A stretch of DNA of 64,000 bases from a virus, in IMG/VR virus record IMGVR_UViG_3300010883_000003, positions 1-64,000 of that record, one strand, 5' to 3'. The translations under genes were made by a program, and so were the position numbers. Numbering within the stretch: position 1 is the stretch's first letter; each line of letters starts with the position of its first letter. Positions 53,601 through 62,266 of the stretch are shown piece by piece. Under the pieces are notes generated by a model. The model saw only the letters and a list, made by a program, of their open reading frames with translations. It did not search any database and was not told where the DNA came from.

Positions 53601-55251
53601 CTTCCCTCTTGTTCCGATGATGGTTATTGGCCTAGTCGCAGCAGGTACCTTGTTCACAGCCGGGGTCTTCATCTTTGGTGAAGCAATTATGATGTCTCTC
53701 CCTATGTTTAAAAAGATTGCCCAAAATGAACAGGCTGTTACTGCAGGTATGTCCGCACTAGATACAGTCGTCAACGCCCTGGGCAAAATGGGTTTATTGG
53801 CTGCGGTATTTACTGCTTTTGGACCGTTCGTCGGTATTCTTAAGCGGGGGTTTGCCAAAGCCGCTGACTTCTTTGTAAGCTCGGCTGGTCATATAGAGGG
53901 AATGATCGGCGCTGTTCTAAAGATCCCCATGTCAAACCCTGAAGACGTTGCAAAACGAATAGAGATTGTTGCACTAATAGCTGAAGCGATGCAAAGTCTA
54001 GCCGGTATCGGTCTAGAAGCTGCCAAAATGGGTATTGTTTCTGAGCTAATGGGCGGGACAGATATGCCTACGATGTTTAAATCAATGGGAGACTTTCTCG
54101 GTAAGATAGCGAACATCATGATTGTGATGATATCGCTGATCGTTTCTCTTGCATCTGGCTTGAGCGAAAGTGACATGAAGGGTGTGGAAGTCATTGCGAC
54201 AGTTCTACAAGCTATCGCCGCCCTCGCCTCCGCACTGTTCTCCCCGCTTGAAGCTGTGTCAAAAATGTCATCAGGTATGTTCGGTCCTAGTGTCTCGGAA
54301 GCTATGGGTGCTGTTGTCGGAGGTATCACTCAGCTCATGCTCGCAATCTATATCTTCTTACCAGCGCTGATTACTAAAATAATCGAAATTGCGAACGGTA
54401 TTCCAGGAGATCCGGCAGCGCTAAAACCAAGGATGGAAGTAATCGCAATAGCGCTAGGAGCCGTTGGGAGTTTTGCTAAAGCCATCGGTGACGTGGCTAA
54501 GCTCATGCCGGAAGAGGGCGGCGGCTTCTTCGGTGGCGGAGCTAGTATGGCTGAGCGGCTCGCCGATATGAGCAAAATTATCAGATCGGTTGTCGAGTCA
54601 GTAAAGAAGCATATGCCACCTCTTATAAAGGATCTCCTAAAAATAGAGATCCCGGGAGATCCAGCCACTGCCAAAGCAAAAATTGAAATCATTGGATCTG
54701 CCATGACGGCCATCAGTCAATTTGCGGATGTCATCTCAAAGCTAGCTGGTATGGCCGTCCCAGATGGCGCATCAATGGGAAGCTTAATTCGAAATATCGT
54801 TACCGGTGTTAAATCTGCTTTAACTGGTGACGACGGTCTGCAAGGATTGTTTACAGCACTGGGCGGCGTAACTCTTGATGAGTCCGCGCTGGCACCCCTT
54901 GATGCAGCGAATACAGCTTTAGAAAAGTTAACGAGCTTCGGTGCCAATATTATTAAGATGCAAGAGAAAATGGCGGAAGTCCCGGGCGGCGGTCTAGCCA
55001 CAGCCGTGACGTCGATGGTTACAGAGGCGAAACTAGCCGTTGAAGCGATGAACTCCCTCGGCGAACTAGACGCCACAGTAGCGCTTGATAACTTTGCTTC
55101 CGCCATCGGAACGGGTCAGGGAGAATTTACTATCACCAATGAACCAATTAATATTACGATCAATATGAATGTCACTATGGACGCGAACGAGGTCGGTAAG
55201 GTGCTGGTTAATAAATCAGTAATGACAACGCCTCTAACAACTGCGGAGTAA
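50620..55251 (+). CDS. Tape measure protein (gp29-like position)
   Basis: A 1543-aa protein. Residues 1-75 are a coiled coil. A Gly/Met/Ala/Lys-rich region (about 100-330) follows, then helices with FDSFRKGFARGFKQNKEYME (488-507). A hydrophobic block at about 788-1045 contains four roughly 70-residue repeats, each with a membrane-type helix followed by A-AY-ILK-V. The C-terminus is amphipathic and ends in a beta strand (INITINMNVTMDANEV). Size, hydrophobic block and position after the chaperone identify the tape measure, which fixes tail length and may later enter the host membrane. It is far longer than T4 gp29 (590 aa). GGGAAACGAG precedes the ATG. Confidence 0.88.
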   Translation: MADSKELQTQLGINQQINKVLADRAKQLDAMSKQISGQAQLAKELCAAMDCKELDGLEDRIGSINASLSEAADQAGLAGAGMDKMASDGQKGTDKLGGSLGGILSKVTPMKGAAVGAGMGFMKGFKGVGGMLKMVAGGVAGIASGVAKVGMSIIAIPFKILGGFVDAAAAGSGGVDALRQAMEKVRGEFGDLATGEGKALVDGLDTMRGSSSALAKSGMNLGQVFGYGKAGAAAMLEAVSGIAKAAGANFSMMGAQIAGAADKMVMMNKGLGMTNEALAEMARRAHNTGQDVGQNLVDMGSMAIQMGNKFGVSAKTIGKNMSALMEDVENFGGMSKKEFGATATYMAKLGLEAKDLQGVIGKFDDFESAAGSVSQLNQAFGIQLDTMEMMNAENPAERIDMMKNAFHEAGKSVEDMTRQEKKLMAEQMGLSVSAMENALATENMGTSYEDMEGAASEAEANKMSENEVMLELAKSVEKMVKSGQKVDGFFDSFRKGFARGFKQNKEYMESIRAIRESLKVVGKFGREVGKIFAEMMGTMGLFKSIKKIFDPAALGEMLTGDGGLLGMLKKFQKSTAEGGDYSLADMLKDMFARVKKYLTTGAVKEGGDGFAVWMEKMIRFMGDGLASALPFIVEKITETIQFIADVIRDPSKLSSIGSAGQTGIGGALADSFSKIGEALAPVLPLLWDAFKDLFSALYEKIEPFLMFGLKRIILFAVVKAVVSALANAAAGAAIGGAAKLLAKGLGMKMGKGMDETAGKQMQKSGGGFFKGLKSMLQSIGKIKPTTVAKAGFNLLILAAFAAGSMVAFALGIRAAYEILKSVSWEGLAKVFVVLAISILAMIPFVLAALMMEPTTITTAGLMMLIGATFFAISVVAFAGAIRIAYEILKPVAWSAFASILGMVGVAILATIALAVVGLAFASVAPAVPAMIVGLVAAALLFTAGIVIYAKAIAIAYDILKSVPLAEFAEQIKTVGLALAATVAFGVIGGTLAAFFPLVPMMVIGLVAAGTLFTAGVFIFGEAIMMSLPMFKKIAQNEQAVTAGMSALDTVVNALGKMGLLAAVFTAFGPFVGILKRGFAKAADFFVSSAGHIEGMIGAVLKIPMSNPEDVAKRIEIVALIAEAMQSLAGIGLEAAKMGIVSELMGGTDMPTMFKSMGDFLGKIANIMIVMISLIVSLASGLSESDMKGVEVIATVLQAIAALASALFSPLEAVSKMSSGMFGPSVSEAMGAVVGGITQLMLAIYIFLPALITKIIEIANGIPGDPAALKPRMEVIAIALGAVGSFAKAIGDVAKLMPEEGGGFFGGGASMAERLADMSKIIRSVVESVKKHMPPLIKDLLKIEIPGDPATAKAKIEIIGSAMTAISQFADVISKLAGMAVPDGASMGSLIRNIVTGVKSALTGDDGLQGLFTALGGVTLDESALAPLDAANTALEKLTSFGANIIKMQEKMAEVPGGGLATAVTSMVTEAKLAVEAMNSLGELDATVALDNFASAIGTGQGEFTITNEPINITINMNVTMDANEVGKVLVNKSVMTTPLTTAE
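52981..53760 (+). repeat. Four degenerate ~210-bp repeats in tape measure gene
   Basis: Protein-level repeats. AYEILKSVSWEGLAKV (residue 815), AYEILKPVAWSAFASI (884), AYDILKSVPLAEFAEQ (954) and a worn fourth (IMMSLPMFKKIAQNEQ, near 1028) are spaced about 70 residues apart, each preceded by a hydrophobic helix. Confidence 0.75.
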
Positions 55252-55253
55252 TA

Positions 55254-55451
55254 ATGAAAGATAATAACCAAGGATTAGAAGAAGTACTTCGGCAACAAAA
55301 GTCTGGTTTTACAAAGATTAAAAACGATTTTAAAGAAGGTAGCACGAGTCCTGCGATTAATAGCTTACTAGAGCTTATAGACTTTATTCGTAATGACGAA
55401 GACGCCTTAAGCAAACTACAAGAAGAGATTGTTAGACATTATGGCGAATGA
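55254..55451 (+). CDS. Small helical protein after tape measure
   Basis: A 65-aa charged helical protein (LEEVLRQQKSGFTKIKNDF, then LLELIDFIRNDEDALSKLQE). It starts 2 nt after the tape measure stop and overlaps the next gene's start by 11 bases, so all three are coupled. No family is recognised. Confidence 0.6.
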   Translation: MKDNNQGLEEVLRQQKSGFTKIKNDFKEGSTSPAINSLLELIDFIRNDEDALSKLQEEIVRHYGE

Positions 55452-58400
55452 AAAAGATTATATTCCCGAAGGTTCTGGTACAGAAGGTCAGTTTAAAGAG
55501 GGCGATGATCTAAAAAACTCTTCAAAAGATACTCTAGGCTCATTTTTGAGCGCAAAAACAACTAACGCTGCTACACTTAATGAGTTCCCTATAGAAGACG
55601 CACCGCGTACTGAAATTTCGTTACAAGGGTCCGCTGGTCGTCCTGCAGAGTTCACAACAGGTGGCCAGGATGGAAACCCTGGCTTTACGAATACATTCCC
55701 TTCTGGACCAGGTTCTTCCGAAACCAGTGTGAGCGATTTTGACACACTAAGCGATTCTGGGAAAATTGAAACGCTTTCCGATGTATTAAACAAAAACGCA
55801 CAGTCTGATGGACATTCACTTCTTAGGGATATCGTTTCGAATCGCCAGCCTGGTGAACCCGGTATCGGCGCTACTGCCGGTGCTAGCGCAGCAGCAGATC
55901 CAACCAAAGCCACTCCGCTGCAGAAAAAAATATCGTCGATGTTAAAGATGGGTAATAGATTTGATCCAACTCCTGGTTCATCACCCTATATAGAGGATGG
56001 ACAGTTTACAGAACCAGGGATCCCTATAGAGCAAGGAGCGTTTGGTGTATACAATGACGATGCTGTAAGAACATCACTTGAAGATCTGCACAAGATATCT
56101 TCATCTATGCTAGTTCGACAAGCTGGACATGCATATGGTAACACAGATCCGGAAAGCGTGAGTAGTTTGTCAACCACGGGTGTTCAGATGGGCAGCGAAA
56201 AAGTTGGCGTATCTAGGTTAAGACCTCGGAATGCTTATAACGCACCCTCAAAAATAGATCTGCAAAATGCCGAACTAAGATTTGATGATCTGACGGGAGA
56301 CGCGTTACTAGATAAAGAGTCTTACGGTGTCTTATCGACATATAAAGAGCCGTTTGGCAAAGCCCCTCTAGCAAATATGAATACCGCGCTACAGTCACTG
56401 GCGGAGTATCTTGTAGGTGCTGCTGTTTTTACTGCCATTACTTCGCTGGTCGAGGTTCTTGAAGTAGGTACCGCTACCCCCTTGCCAGGAAAGCCTCACA
56501 CGTTAAAGAAGGGTTCTTGGAAAAAAGAGCCGGCACAGTTGCGTATGATTCGTCAACTAGGGTTCCCATCCCTAGACCGTCCCGCGTGGTTATGCTTTTG
56601 TTATGGCTTAGGGGCATTTTTAAAGCTTCCGCCCTCCGCCTTACCTGACCCATCTGGACCGCCACCTCCTATTCCAGGCGGCTGGACAGCCGTAGGCGCA
56701 TGGTTCACAGGTGTTTTGGCGGATGCCGACTCTGTCTTCTTTAACATGCTGTATGGGGCTGGATATTACGCAAACATTATGCGGGTAATGAGAAGAGATT
56801 TAGAGACTATGCTAGAAGAAATAGAACTAGCTACATCTTCCTCAGGTCCAGATCCAGCGATTATAATGTTTAATATGATAACTAGTCTAAACAGCTATCC
56901 GGCTTGGAATTTCTTTACAGCGATACTAAGAATGGGCGATGTATGGTTATCATCATACGAAAGACACATCAGATTCGCCAGTATGAATACCACAGGTCAG
57001 ACCCGCCAGAGACTTAGTCGAGATCCGGGGGGATCAAAAGGTCTGGCATGGAGGCATAGCAGTGCTCCAGCATTAACTCTGTTAAACGAAAAATATGTAA
57101 ATGCGTCTACGGTGTTTGGTTATGATCCTACGTTTATGCAACAACTGCATAATACTATAGGAGATACTTATTCTAGAAGTGATAAGAGCCCGTATAAAGA
57201 CAGTGGTAAAAGAGGTACTCAAGCGAGAGGACTATTTGCAAGTAAGCCGCAGGCAGGAAAAAGATACACATCAGAACAAGTCACGGAAATAGAAAATGAG
57301 CTTGATGCAGAGTATTGCCCGTTTTATCTACATGATCTAAGGACTAATGAAGTTCTTGGGTTCCATGCTTTCTTAGGTGACTTAAAAGATTCGTATTCAA
57401 TATCTTATGCCGAGTCTGGTGGATATGGCAGGATTGATAAAGTCAAGATATACCAAGATACGACTAGATCTATAAGCTTGAGCTGGACCATGGTCGCAAC
57501 AAGTCCTTCAGACTTTGATTCTATGTGGTGGAGCTTAAATAAGCTTATATCTATGATATACCCACAGTTTTCGATGGGTAAGCCTGTTACGGCTGGTAGC
57601 AAAAAGTTCATTATGCCATTCTCTCAAATTCCAACTGCTAGTCCTGTTTTGAGACTGAGAGTTGGTGATGTAATTCGTAGCAATTATAGCAGATTTAATC
57701 TAGCTAGAATATTCGGTCTAAGTGAGGTAATGCCGGCACCAGACACCGAAGCCGGCGCCACGAGTGGGACTGGTCCAGCCGGCGCAGAGTTTAGGGCAAT
57801 CGCCGGCGCCACGTTTGATATATCTGCAACAGCAAAGGTGGATTCTGCTACCGCAGCTGCGTCAAGCGCAACAGCTACCGCGGCGTCGACTCACGCGGAT
57901 GCTTTAATTGCGAGGTTTAAAGATGAGCCATCATCGTACTCTGACGTTAAGCAGGGCTTTTTACCAGGTGACCCAACCTGGGGTAAAGCTACACTCAAGC
58001 CCGGTGCATATACAACATATGATACTAAAGCCGGTAATGTGGTAGAGGTCACAGACGGTACTGCATCACCAGAATTAGCAAAAAATAAGCACACCGCAAA
58101 CACACCTGATACTGGAGCGACCCACGTCTCCACCGTACCGTTTGTTAGTAGGCCTTCAGCTGCGGGTACAGTCACTATCTGTGAGAGAATTGTTGTACCG
58201 CCTAACACCGGCGATGCTATAGACCAAGATTCTGACGAAGCAAAAGAAAAGCCTCACGCAGAATATTACGTTCAATATGTTAACCAAGATGATGAAGCTG
58301 ATCCTTATGGCAAAGCTTCAGACAAACGTCACTTTCACACATATGTTGTTACTTCTGCGGATTTAGATCCTATTCCGCCACCTCCCCCCGCCGCAACACT

Positions 58401-58857
58401 ACCAGCTGATTCTACAGTAACTCTCTCCGATCAAATAACAGACGTTGGTGACTTTTTTAAGCCCGAAAATAACGCGATAGTAAGATCATTCGAAGCTGCC
58501 GGCGGCCGTGGTCTCGCTGGTGTTATAACAAGCTTTGATATGGATTGGGGTGAAGCACAATGGGACATGAGTGGGATAGGTAGACGAGCACCAACTATGT
58601 TAAATATCTCCATATCATTTAGCCCAATCCATGATATCATACCAGGTCTTGATAACAACGGTATGATGCGCGCCATAAACTATCCAGTCGGTAATATAGC
58701 AGGACCTCTAGGCACAGACTTTTACGATAAGGGTGGCATAAAAAACGATTCAATTGCAACTACAGGTAGGATACCCGGTTCCGATTCACCTAACGACGCC
58801 GCGAGAGAAAATTATGTTAAATTCGCAAAATCTGCTAAAATGCCTGGAGGAGAATAA
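55441..58857 (+). CDS. Large baseplate or tail-tip structural protein
   Basis: A 1138-aa protein. I prefer ATG 55441 (AGAAGAG upstream) to TTG 55429. Residues 1-270 are polar and probably extended. A helical, Trp/Pro-rich middle runs to about 610. Residues about 622-720 form a beta domain (CPFYLHDLRTNEVLGFHAFL, DKVKIYQDTTRSISLSWTMV, MWWSLNKLISMIYPQFS) that looks like a tube- or baseplate-type fold. A Pro-rich linker follows (PIPPPPPAATL, near 980-990). Between tape measure and LysM/hub genes, it may be a tube initiator or baseplate wedge protein; no family is securely recognised. Confidence 0.6.
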   Translation: MANEKDYIPEGSGTEGQFKEGDDLKNSSKDTLGSFLSAKTTNAATLNEFPIEDAPRTEISLQGSAGRPAEFTTGGQDGNPGFTNTFPSGPGSSETSVSDFDTLSDSGKIETLSDVLNKNAQSDGHSLLRDIVSNRQPGEPGIGATAGASAAADPTKATPLQKKISSMLKMGNRFDPTPGSSPYIEDGQFTEPGIPIEQGAFGVYNDDAVRTSLEDLHKISSSMLVRQAGHAYGNTDPESVSSLSTTGVQMGSEKVGVSRLRPRNAYNAPSKIDLQNAELRFDDLTGDALLDKESYGVLSTYKEPFGKAPLANMNTALQSLAEYLVGAAVFTAITSLVEVLEVGTATPLPGKPHTLKKGSWKKEPAQLRMIRQLGFPSLDRPAWLCFCYGLGAFLKLPPSALPDPSGPPPPIPGGWTAVGAWFTGVLADADSVFFNMLYGAGYYANIMRVMRRDLETMLEEIELATSSSGPDPAIIMFNMITSLNSYPAWNFFTAILRMGDVWLSSYERHIRFASMNTTGQTRQRLSRDPGGSKGLAWRHSSAPALTLLNEKYVNASTVFGYDPTFMQQLHNTIGDTYSRSDKSPYKDSGKRGTQARGLFASKPQAGKRYTSEQVTEIENELDAEYCPFYLHDLRTNEVLGFHAFLGDLKDSYSISYAESGGYGRIDKVKIYQDTTRSISLSWTMVATSPSDFDSMWWSLNKLISMIYPQFSMGKPVTAGSKKFIMPFSQIPTASPVLRLRVGDVIRSNYSRFNLARIFGLSEVMPAPDTEAGATSGTGPAGAEFRAIAGATFDISATAKVDSATAAASSATATAASTHADALIARFKDEPSSYSDVKQGFLPGDPTWGKATLKPGAYTTYDTKAGNVVEVTDGTASPELAKNKHTANTPDTGATHVSTVPFVSRPSAAGTVTICERIVVPPNTGDAIDQDSDEAKEKPHAEYYVQYVNQDDEADPYGKASDKRHFHTYVVTSADLDPIPPPPPAATLPADSTVTLSDQITDVGDFFKPENNAIVRSFEAAGGRGLAGVITSFDMDWGEAQWDMSGIGRRAPTMLNISISFSPIHDIIPGLDNNGMMRAINYPVGNIAGPLGTDFYDKGGIKNDSIATTGRIPGSDSPNDAARENYVKFAKSAKMPGGE

Positions 58858-59150
58858 TGGCCACTAGATACCGTCGCGCCCCTAAGCTTAGAGGTGGTAA
58901 ATCATACGGCACGTACGCAGCTGGTAATGTAATATACAGAGCATGTCAACAAAGCGCAATTGCATATACTACGTATGTAACGAAAGAAAGCGAAAGGCTT
59001 GACATCATCGCTGGTGAGCACTACGACGATGGTAACCTATGGTGGGTCATAGCTGCTGCAAGTAGCATCGGGTGGGGTCTACAAGTTCCTCCAGGCACGC
59101 AATTGTTAATACCCACAGATTTAGCACAAATAGAAGCGTTGATAGGTTAA
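58857..59150 (+). CDS. LysM-like baseplate protein
   Basis: A 97-aa protein built around a LysM-like motif: SERLDIIAGEHYDDGNLWWV, then VPPGTQLLIPT. This arrangement occurs in the gpX family of P2-like phages and as the LysM part of T4 gp53, both small baseplate components that bridge hub and wedges or contact peptidoglycan. The start overlaps the upstream stop (TAATG). The next gene follows after 3 nt. Confidence 0.7.
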   Translation: MATRYRRAPKLRGGKSYGTYAAGNVIYRACQQSAIAYTTYVTKESERLDIIAGEHYDDGNLWWVIAAASSIGWGLQVPPGTQLLIPTDLAQIEALIG

Positions 59151-59153
59151 GCA

Positions 59154-62100
59154 ATGGCAATTTACGACTCAAAACTTGCTATGATTGTAGAGGCGTTAGG
59201 TCGCTACTATAGCGTTGTGTCAAAAGAGAAGTTTATGTCTATTCTCGCATTCGGCGACGACAATGCTATAAGCTCATTTGGCTCTGTAAACCTTGATCCA
59301 ACACCAGAAATGAATAAACTAGTTCGTACGTTCACTGATGCTACTGAAGGCGGCGTCATTATGACAAAGAACTTTACTGCTCTTAAAGATATTGCTACAG
59401 GTGATGAAGCTGGAGAGATTGAGCAAATGGCTCAAAAATTGTACCGATATGTTGGTGAGCCTTCTGCATTTGAAACTATATGGGACTCTTCGTGGACAAA
59501 AGTTTGTTCTCAAATAAGCGTATCTGATTTTTGCAAGATATCACCCGGTACCGATGGCAGCAGAGATGGGACCATTAACGGTGCGTTTGCTTCACCAACT
59601 AAATTTACACCTAATCTATGTGCACTAGAAGTAAAGAACCCTAAGTTAGTTCCAGCAGCAAGAGATTCCGGCGCAGCTGGTCTTTTCATGAATTGTATAC
59701 CTACTCTAGAATTCTCAAGACTTCAACCGCATCTGGATATTACGCTAGTGTCGCCCAGGGATGGGATGAGTGATTCCGGAAAAATTCAGTCTATTGGCTT
59801 AATGCAGCATCTTATTGGTCAAAGTCAACCTTCATCAGATGCTAATAAAAGTCTAGCGTCAGCAGTTGACGAAAGCGCTGTCCAAGGAATGCTTGAGGCA
59901 GCGGATGCCGACGCAGCTGCTGGCGGGGCAGATACTCAAGTATCATCAGCCGATATTGCTGTTTCCACGGCAGGAATGGAGATGTTTACAGCACCCCAGA
60001 CGTTGGTCCCCCATATAAATGGTCAACTAGAAACCTATGGCGACTATGAGTCGTTTTCAAACGTGATAGGAGACGATGGTGAGCCTATTTCATCAGGTGG
60101 CCGCCGCGGCGCAGCAATAATAGACCCATTTCGCCCTCTTATGAGTATCGAAGGTTTTGCAATAACAGTGAGCCCTTCACGTGGTATGATGTCTCATAAG
60201 ACTGCTGAACTATCACTTACACTACATGATCGGTCTAGACTATCTGAGGTTGCTGAATTTGTAAAGCCTGATCTATATGGTCACAGTGAGTTAATGATAA
60301 CGTACGGGTGGTCTCATCCTGACGACTCTGCCTCGACTTCTACAGACGGTGTCAGGTCTGGTAATTTTTATGGTTCTTTCTTAAATGCCATGAAGGTCAC
60401 TGAAAAATACATGATAGTCAATAGTAGCTTTAGCTTTGATGAAGTAGGACAAGTTAAAATTAAGCTTAAGCTTTCTATGAAAGGTGCTAGCAATCTAGAC
60501 ACGAATAATATAGGTCAAGGCGAAGATGTTGAGACTGCCGTCCAAGCCTTACAAGATATGGTGGAAGTGATTAGGCAACTGAAAGCAACTGCAATATCTG
60601 AGGCATCCTCAATGGGCGGCGGTAGCGAAGCCAGAGATGTGTTCGGTGAATCTTTCTTTTCCGCCGCTTCCGACACTAGTCGAGCGATGACTATAGATGA
60701 AGAAACCCAAAAAGCATTAAAGAAATACATCTCTGATAACAGAGGCGCAAGTGGGACAACAGGAGAGCTAGCAGGCACACTTGAAAATATGTTTGGTAGC
60801 GATGGGACCGGTGGCGCTGTCGAGGCGTTGCAAAAAACGATAGCCGACGCAATCTCTGCTAAGATGTCTCATCTTGTTTCACTGCGCACCGCGAATAAAG
60901 ATCCATTTGCTAAAACAATAACTGGTAATGAAGGAAGCACGAAGTACGTAAATATAACTAAAAGATCTTCAAAACACGTATCTCTCGGCGCCCTTGTCAT
61001 GTATATGGTTGGAAAGCCTTTAGCATCGACAAAGAGATTTGACGAAATCCAGTTTATATTTTATCCTGTAAATGATAAAGCATCGTATATTAAAGACTGT
61101 ACGACGGCTGAAATTCCTATAAACATGGTGGATTTTCAAAAGACTTTTAAAGAAAATACGAAAACTTCTATAAATCTGCCTCTTGGTCGTTTTATGAGCA
61201 TGGTCGGTAAAGAATTCGTGCATAATCAGGCTTCTGAAGCATACGGTCTTGCAGCACTATATGACACAGATGAAGAGGGAAAAAAGAAGGTTAAGGAAGA
61301 CCTCTCCGAAGATCCTACAAAGCTAAACGATGAAAAGAAAAAACGTCTTGAAGATGCTTACGGTATGGAGGCAGACATGGAATTCAAGATGCCACGAATA
61401 AGGTTTCATCTTGAAGCCGTTCCAGCAAAAGAAACAGGTCACGACGAAGGTCGCCGCTCCACTATACTAAGGATACATGTATACGACTCTGTTTGCACTC
61501 CCCACACTGCTTTAGGAAAATTAATGGCCGCCTCAAGGTCAAACTCACTGGGGTTATTAACTTCCGCCGCCAGCAAAGCTGCTAGACCACCGACGCCAGA
61601 TACAGATAGCGACGAAGCAGAGGTGTCTGTATCCCACGCCGATGCATTTTATGATGAGCTACAAAAAGCGCTGGACTATGGTCTTCTAGAGGCTGTTCCG
61701 TCGCTCTCTGAAGATGATACATCGGGCTATGATCCAGCGACCCAGCCAAATACGTATTTTCGTGTAAAGGGCGGATTCAAGGCGTTGAAAAACTTTATGC
61801 AAGCCTCAATGCCTACCATAATATACGGTAGTACAAACTCTGCTGTTCTGTCAGCAGACGTTGCTTCTATGAATAATCCTAAGCTGGCATCTATGAATAT
61901 GATGAGAAGTGGCATGGGCGGCGGCACGACAGCTCAAGGCGCCCGAGACGCCGGCGTACCTCTTCAAACAGCGCCCGTTACTCTTTCATTAACGACACTA
62001 GGGTGTCCAGTAGTCAGCTATGGCCAGAGCTTCTTTGTAGATTTTGGTACTGGGACGACAGTAGATAATGTCTTTGTAGTTTCTGGAATAAGTCATACAA

Positions 62101-62225
62101 TACAAAAAGGTAAGTTTGAAACAAAGTTAAAGATGACCCAAGTGGATGCTTTCGGTAAGTACGCTAGTATGATGGGTAACGTTACTAAGGCGCTAACAGC
62201 ATTATCCGAAAGCAAAGAAGAATAA
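59154..62225 (+). CDS. Baseplate hub-like protein
   Basis: A 1023-aa protein. The middle has MSIEGFAITVSPSRGMMSHK, then LHDRSRLSEVAEFVKPDLYG and ELMITYGWSHPD, typical of hub proteins that form the tube-fold ring under the tail tube. The C-terminus has VSYGQSFFVDFGTGTTVDN, then VSGISHTIQKGKFETKLKMT, the characteristic hub ending. Residues 225-300 are an Ala/Asp/Ser-rich insertion. It is much larger than T4 gp27 (391 aa), so extra domains are present. Directly after the LysM protein, it probably forms the baseplate centre. Exact T4 counterpart uncertain. Confidence 0.65.
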   Translation: MAIYDSKLAMIVEALGRYYSVVSKEKFMSILAFGDDNAISSFGSVNLDPTPEMNKLVRTFTDATEGGVIMTKNFTALKDIATGDEAGEIEQMAQKLYRYVGEPSAFETIWDSSWTKVCSQISVSDFCKISPGTDGSRDGTINGAFASPTKFTPNLCALEVKNPKLVPAARDSGAAGLFMNCIPTLEFSRLQPHLDITLVSPRDGMSDSGKIQSIGLMQHLIGQSQPSSDANKSLASAVDESAVQGMLEAADADAAAGGADTQVSSADIAVSTAGMEMFTAPQTLVPHINGQLETYGDYESFSNVIGDDGEPISSGGRRGAAIIDPFRPLMSIEGFAITVSPSRGMMSHKTAELSLTLHDRSRLSEVAEFVKPDLYGHSELMITYGWSHPDDSASTSTDGVRSGNFYGSFLNAMKVTEKYMIVNSSFSFDEVGQVKIKLKLSMKGASNLDTNNIGQGEDVETAVQALQDMVEVIRQLKATAISEASSMGGGSEARDVFGESFFSAASDTSRAMTIDEETQKALKKYISDNRGASGTTGELAGTLENMFGSDGTGGAVEALQKTIADAISAKMSHLVSLRTANKDPFAKTITGNEGSTKYVNITKRSSKHVSLGALVMYMVGKPLASTKRFDEIQFIFYPVNDKASYIKDCTTAEIPINMVDFQKTFKENTKTSINLPLGRFMSMVGKEFVHNQASEAYGLAALYDTDEEGKKKVKEDLSEDPTKLNDEKKKRLEDAYGMEADMEFKMPRIRFHLEAVPAKETGHDEGRRSTILRIHVYDSVCTPHTALGKLMAASRSNSLGLLTSAASKAARPPTPDTDSDEAEVSVSHADAFYDELQKALDYGLLEAVPSLSEDDTSGYDPATQPNTYFRVKGGFKALKNFMQASMPTIIYGSTNSAVLSADVASMNNPKLASMNMMRSGMGGGTTAQGARDAGVPLQTAPVTLSLTTLGCPVVSYGQSFFVDFGTGTTVDNVFVVSGISHTIQKGKFETKLKMTQVDAFGKYASMMGNVTKALTALSESKEE

Positions 62226-62232
62226 CTTACAC

Positions 62233-62261
62233 TTGAAAATAAGTTCGCGTTATGATATAAT
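62233..62261 (+). promoter_or_regulatory. Sigma70-like promoter of the DNA polymerase gene
   Basis: TTGAAA (62233-62238), 17-bp spacer, TATAAT (62256-62261) preceded by TGA, an extended -10. The -35 sits inside the inverted repeat AACTTA (62224-62229) / TAAGTT (62240-62245), which could be an operator. The ATG is only 5 nt after TATAAT, so the transcript would be nearly leaderless. Confidence 0.75.
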
Positions 62262-62266
62262 CTACT

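Noticed and set aside
53064-54329. Several long reverse-strand frames over the tape measure gene
   Set aside because: Ala/Ile/Pro-biased shadows of a GC-richer coding strand; the + strand frame is continuous and clearly coding.
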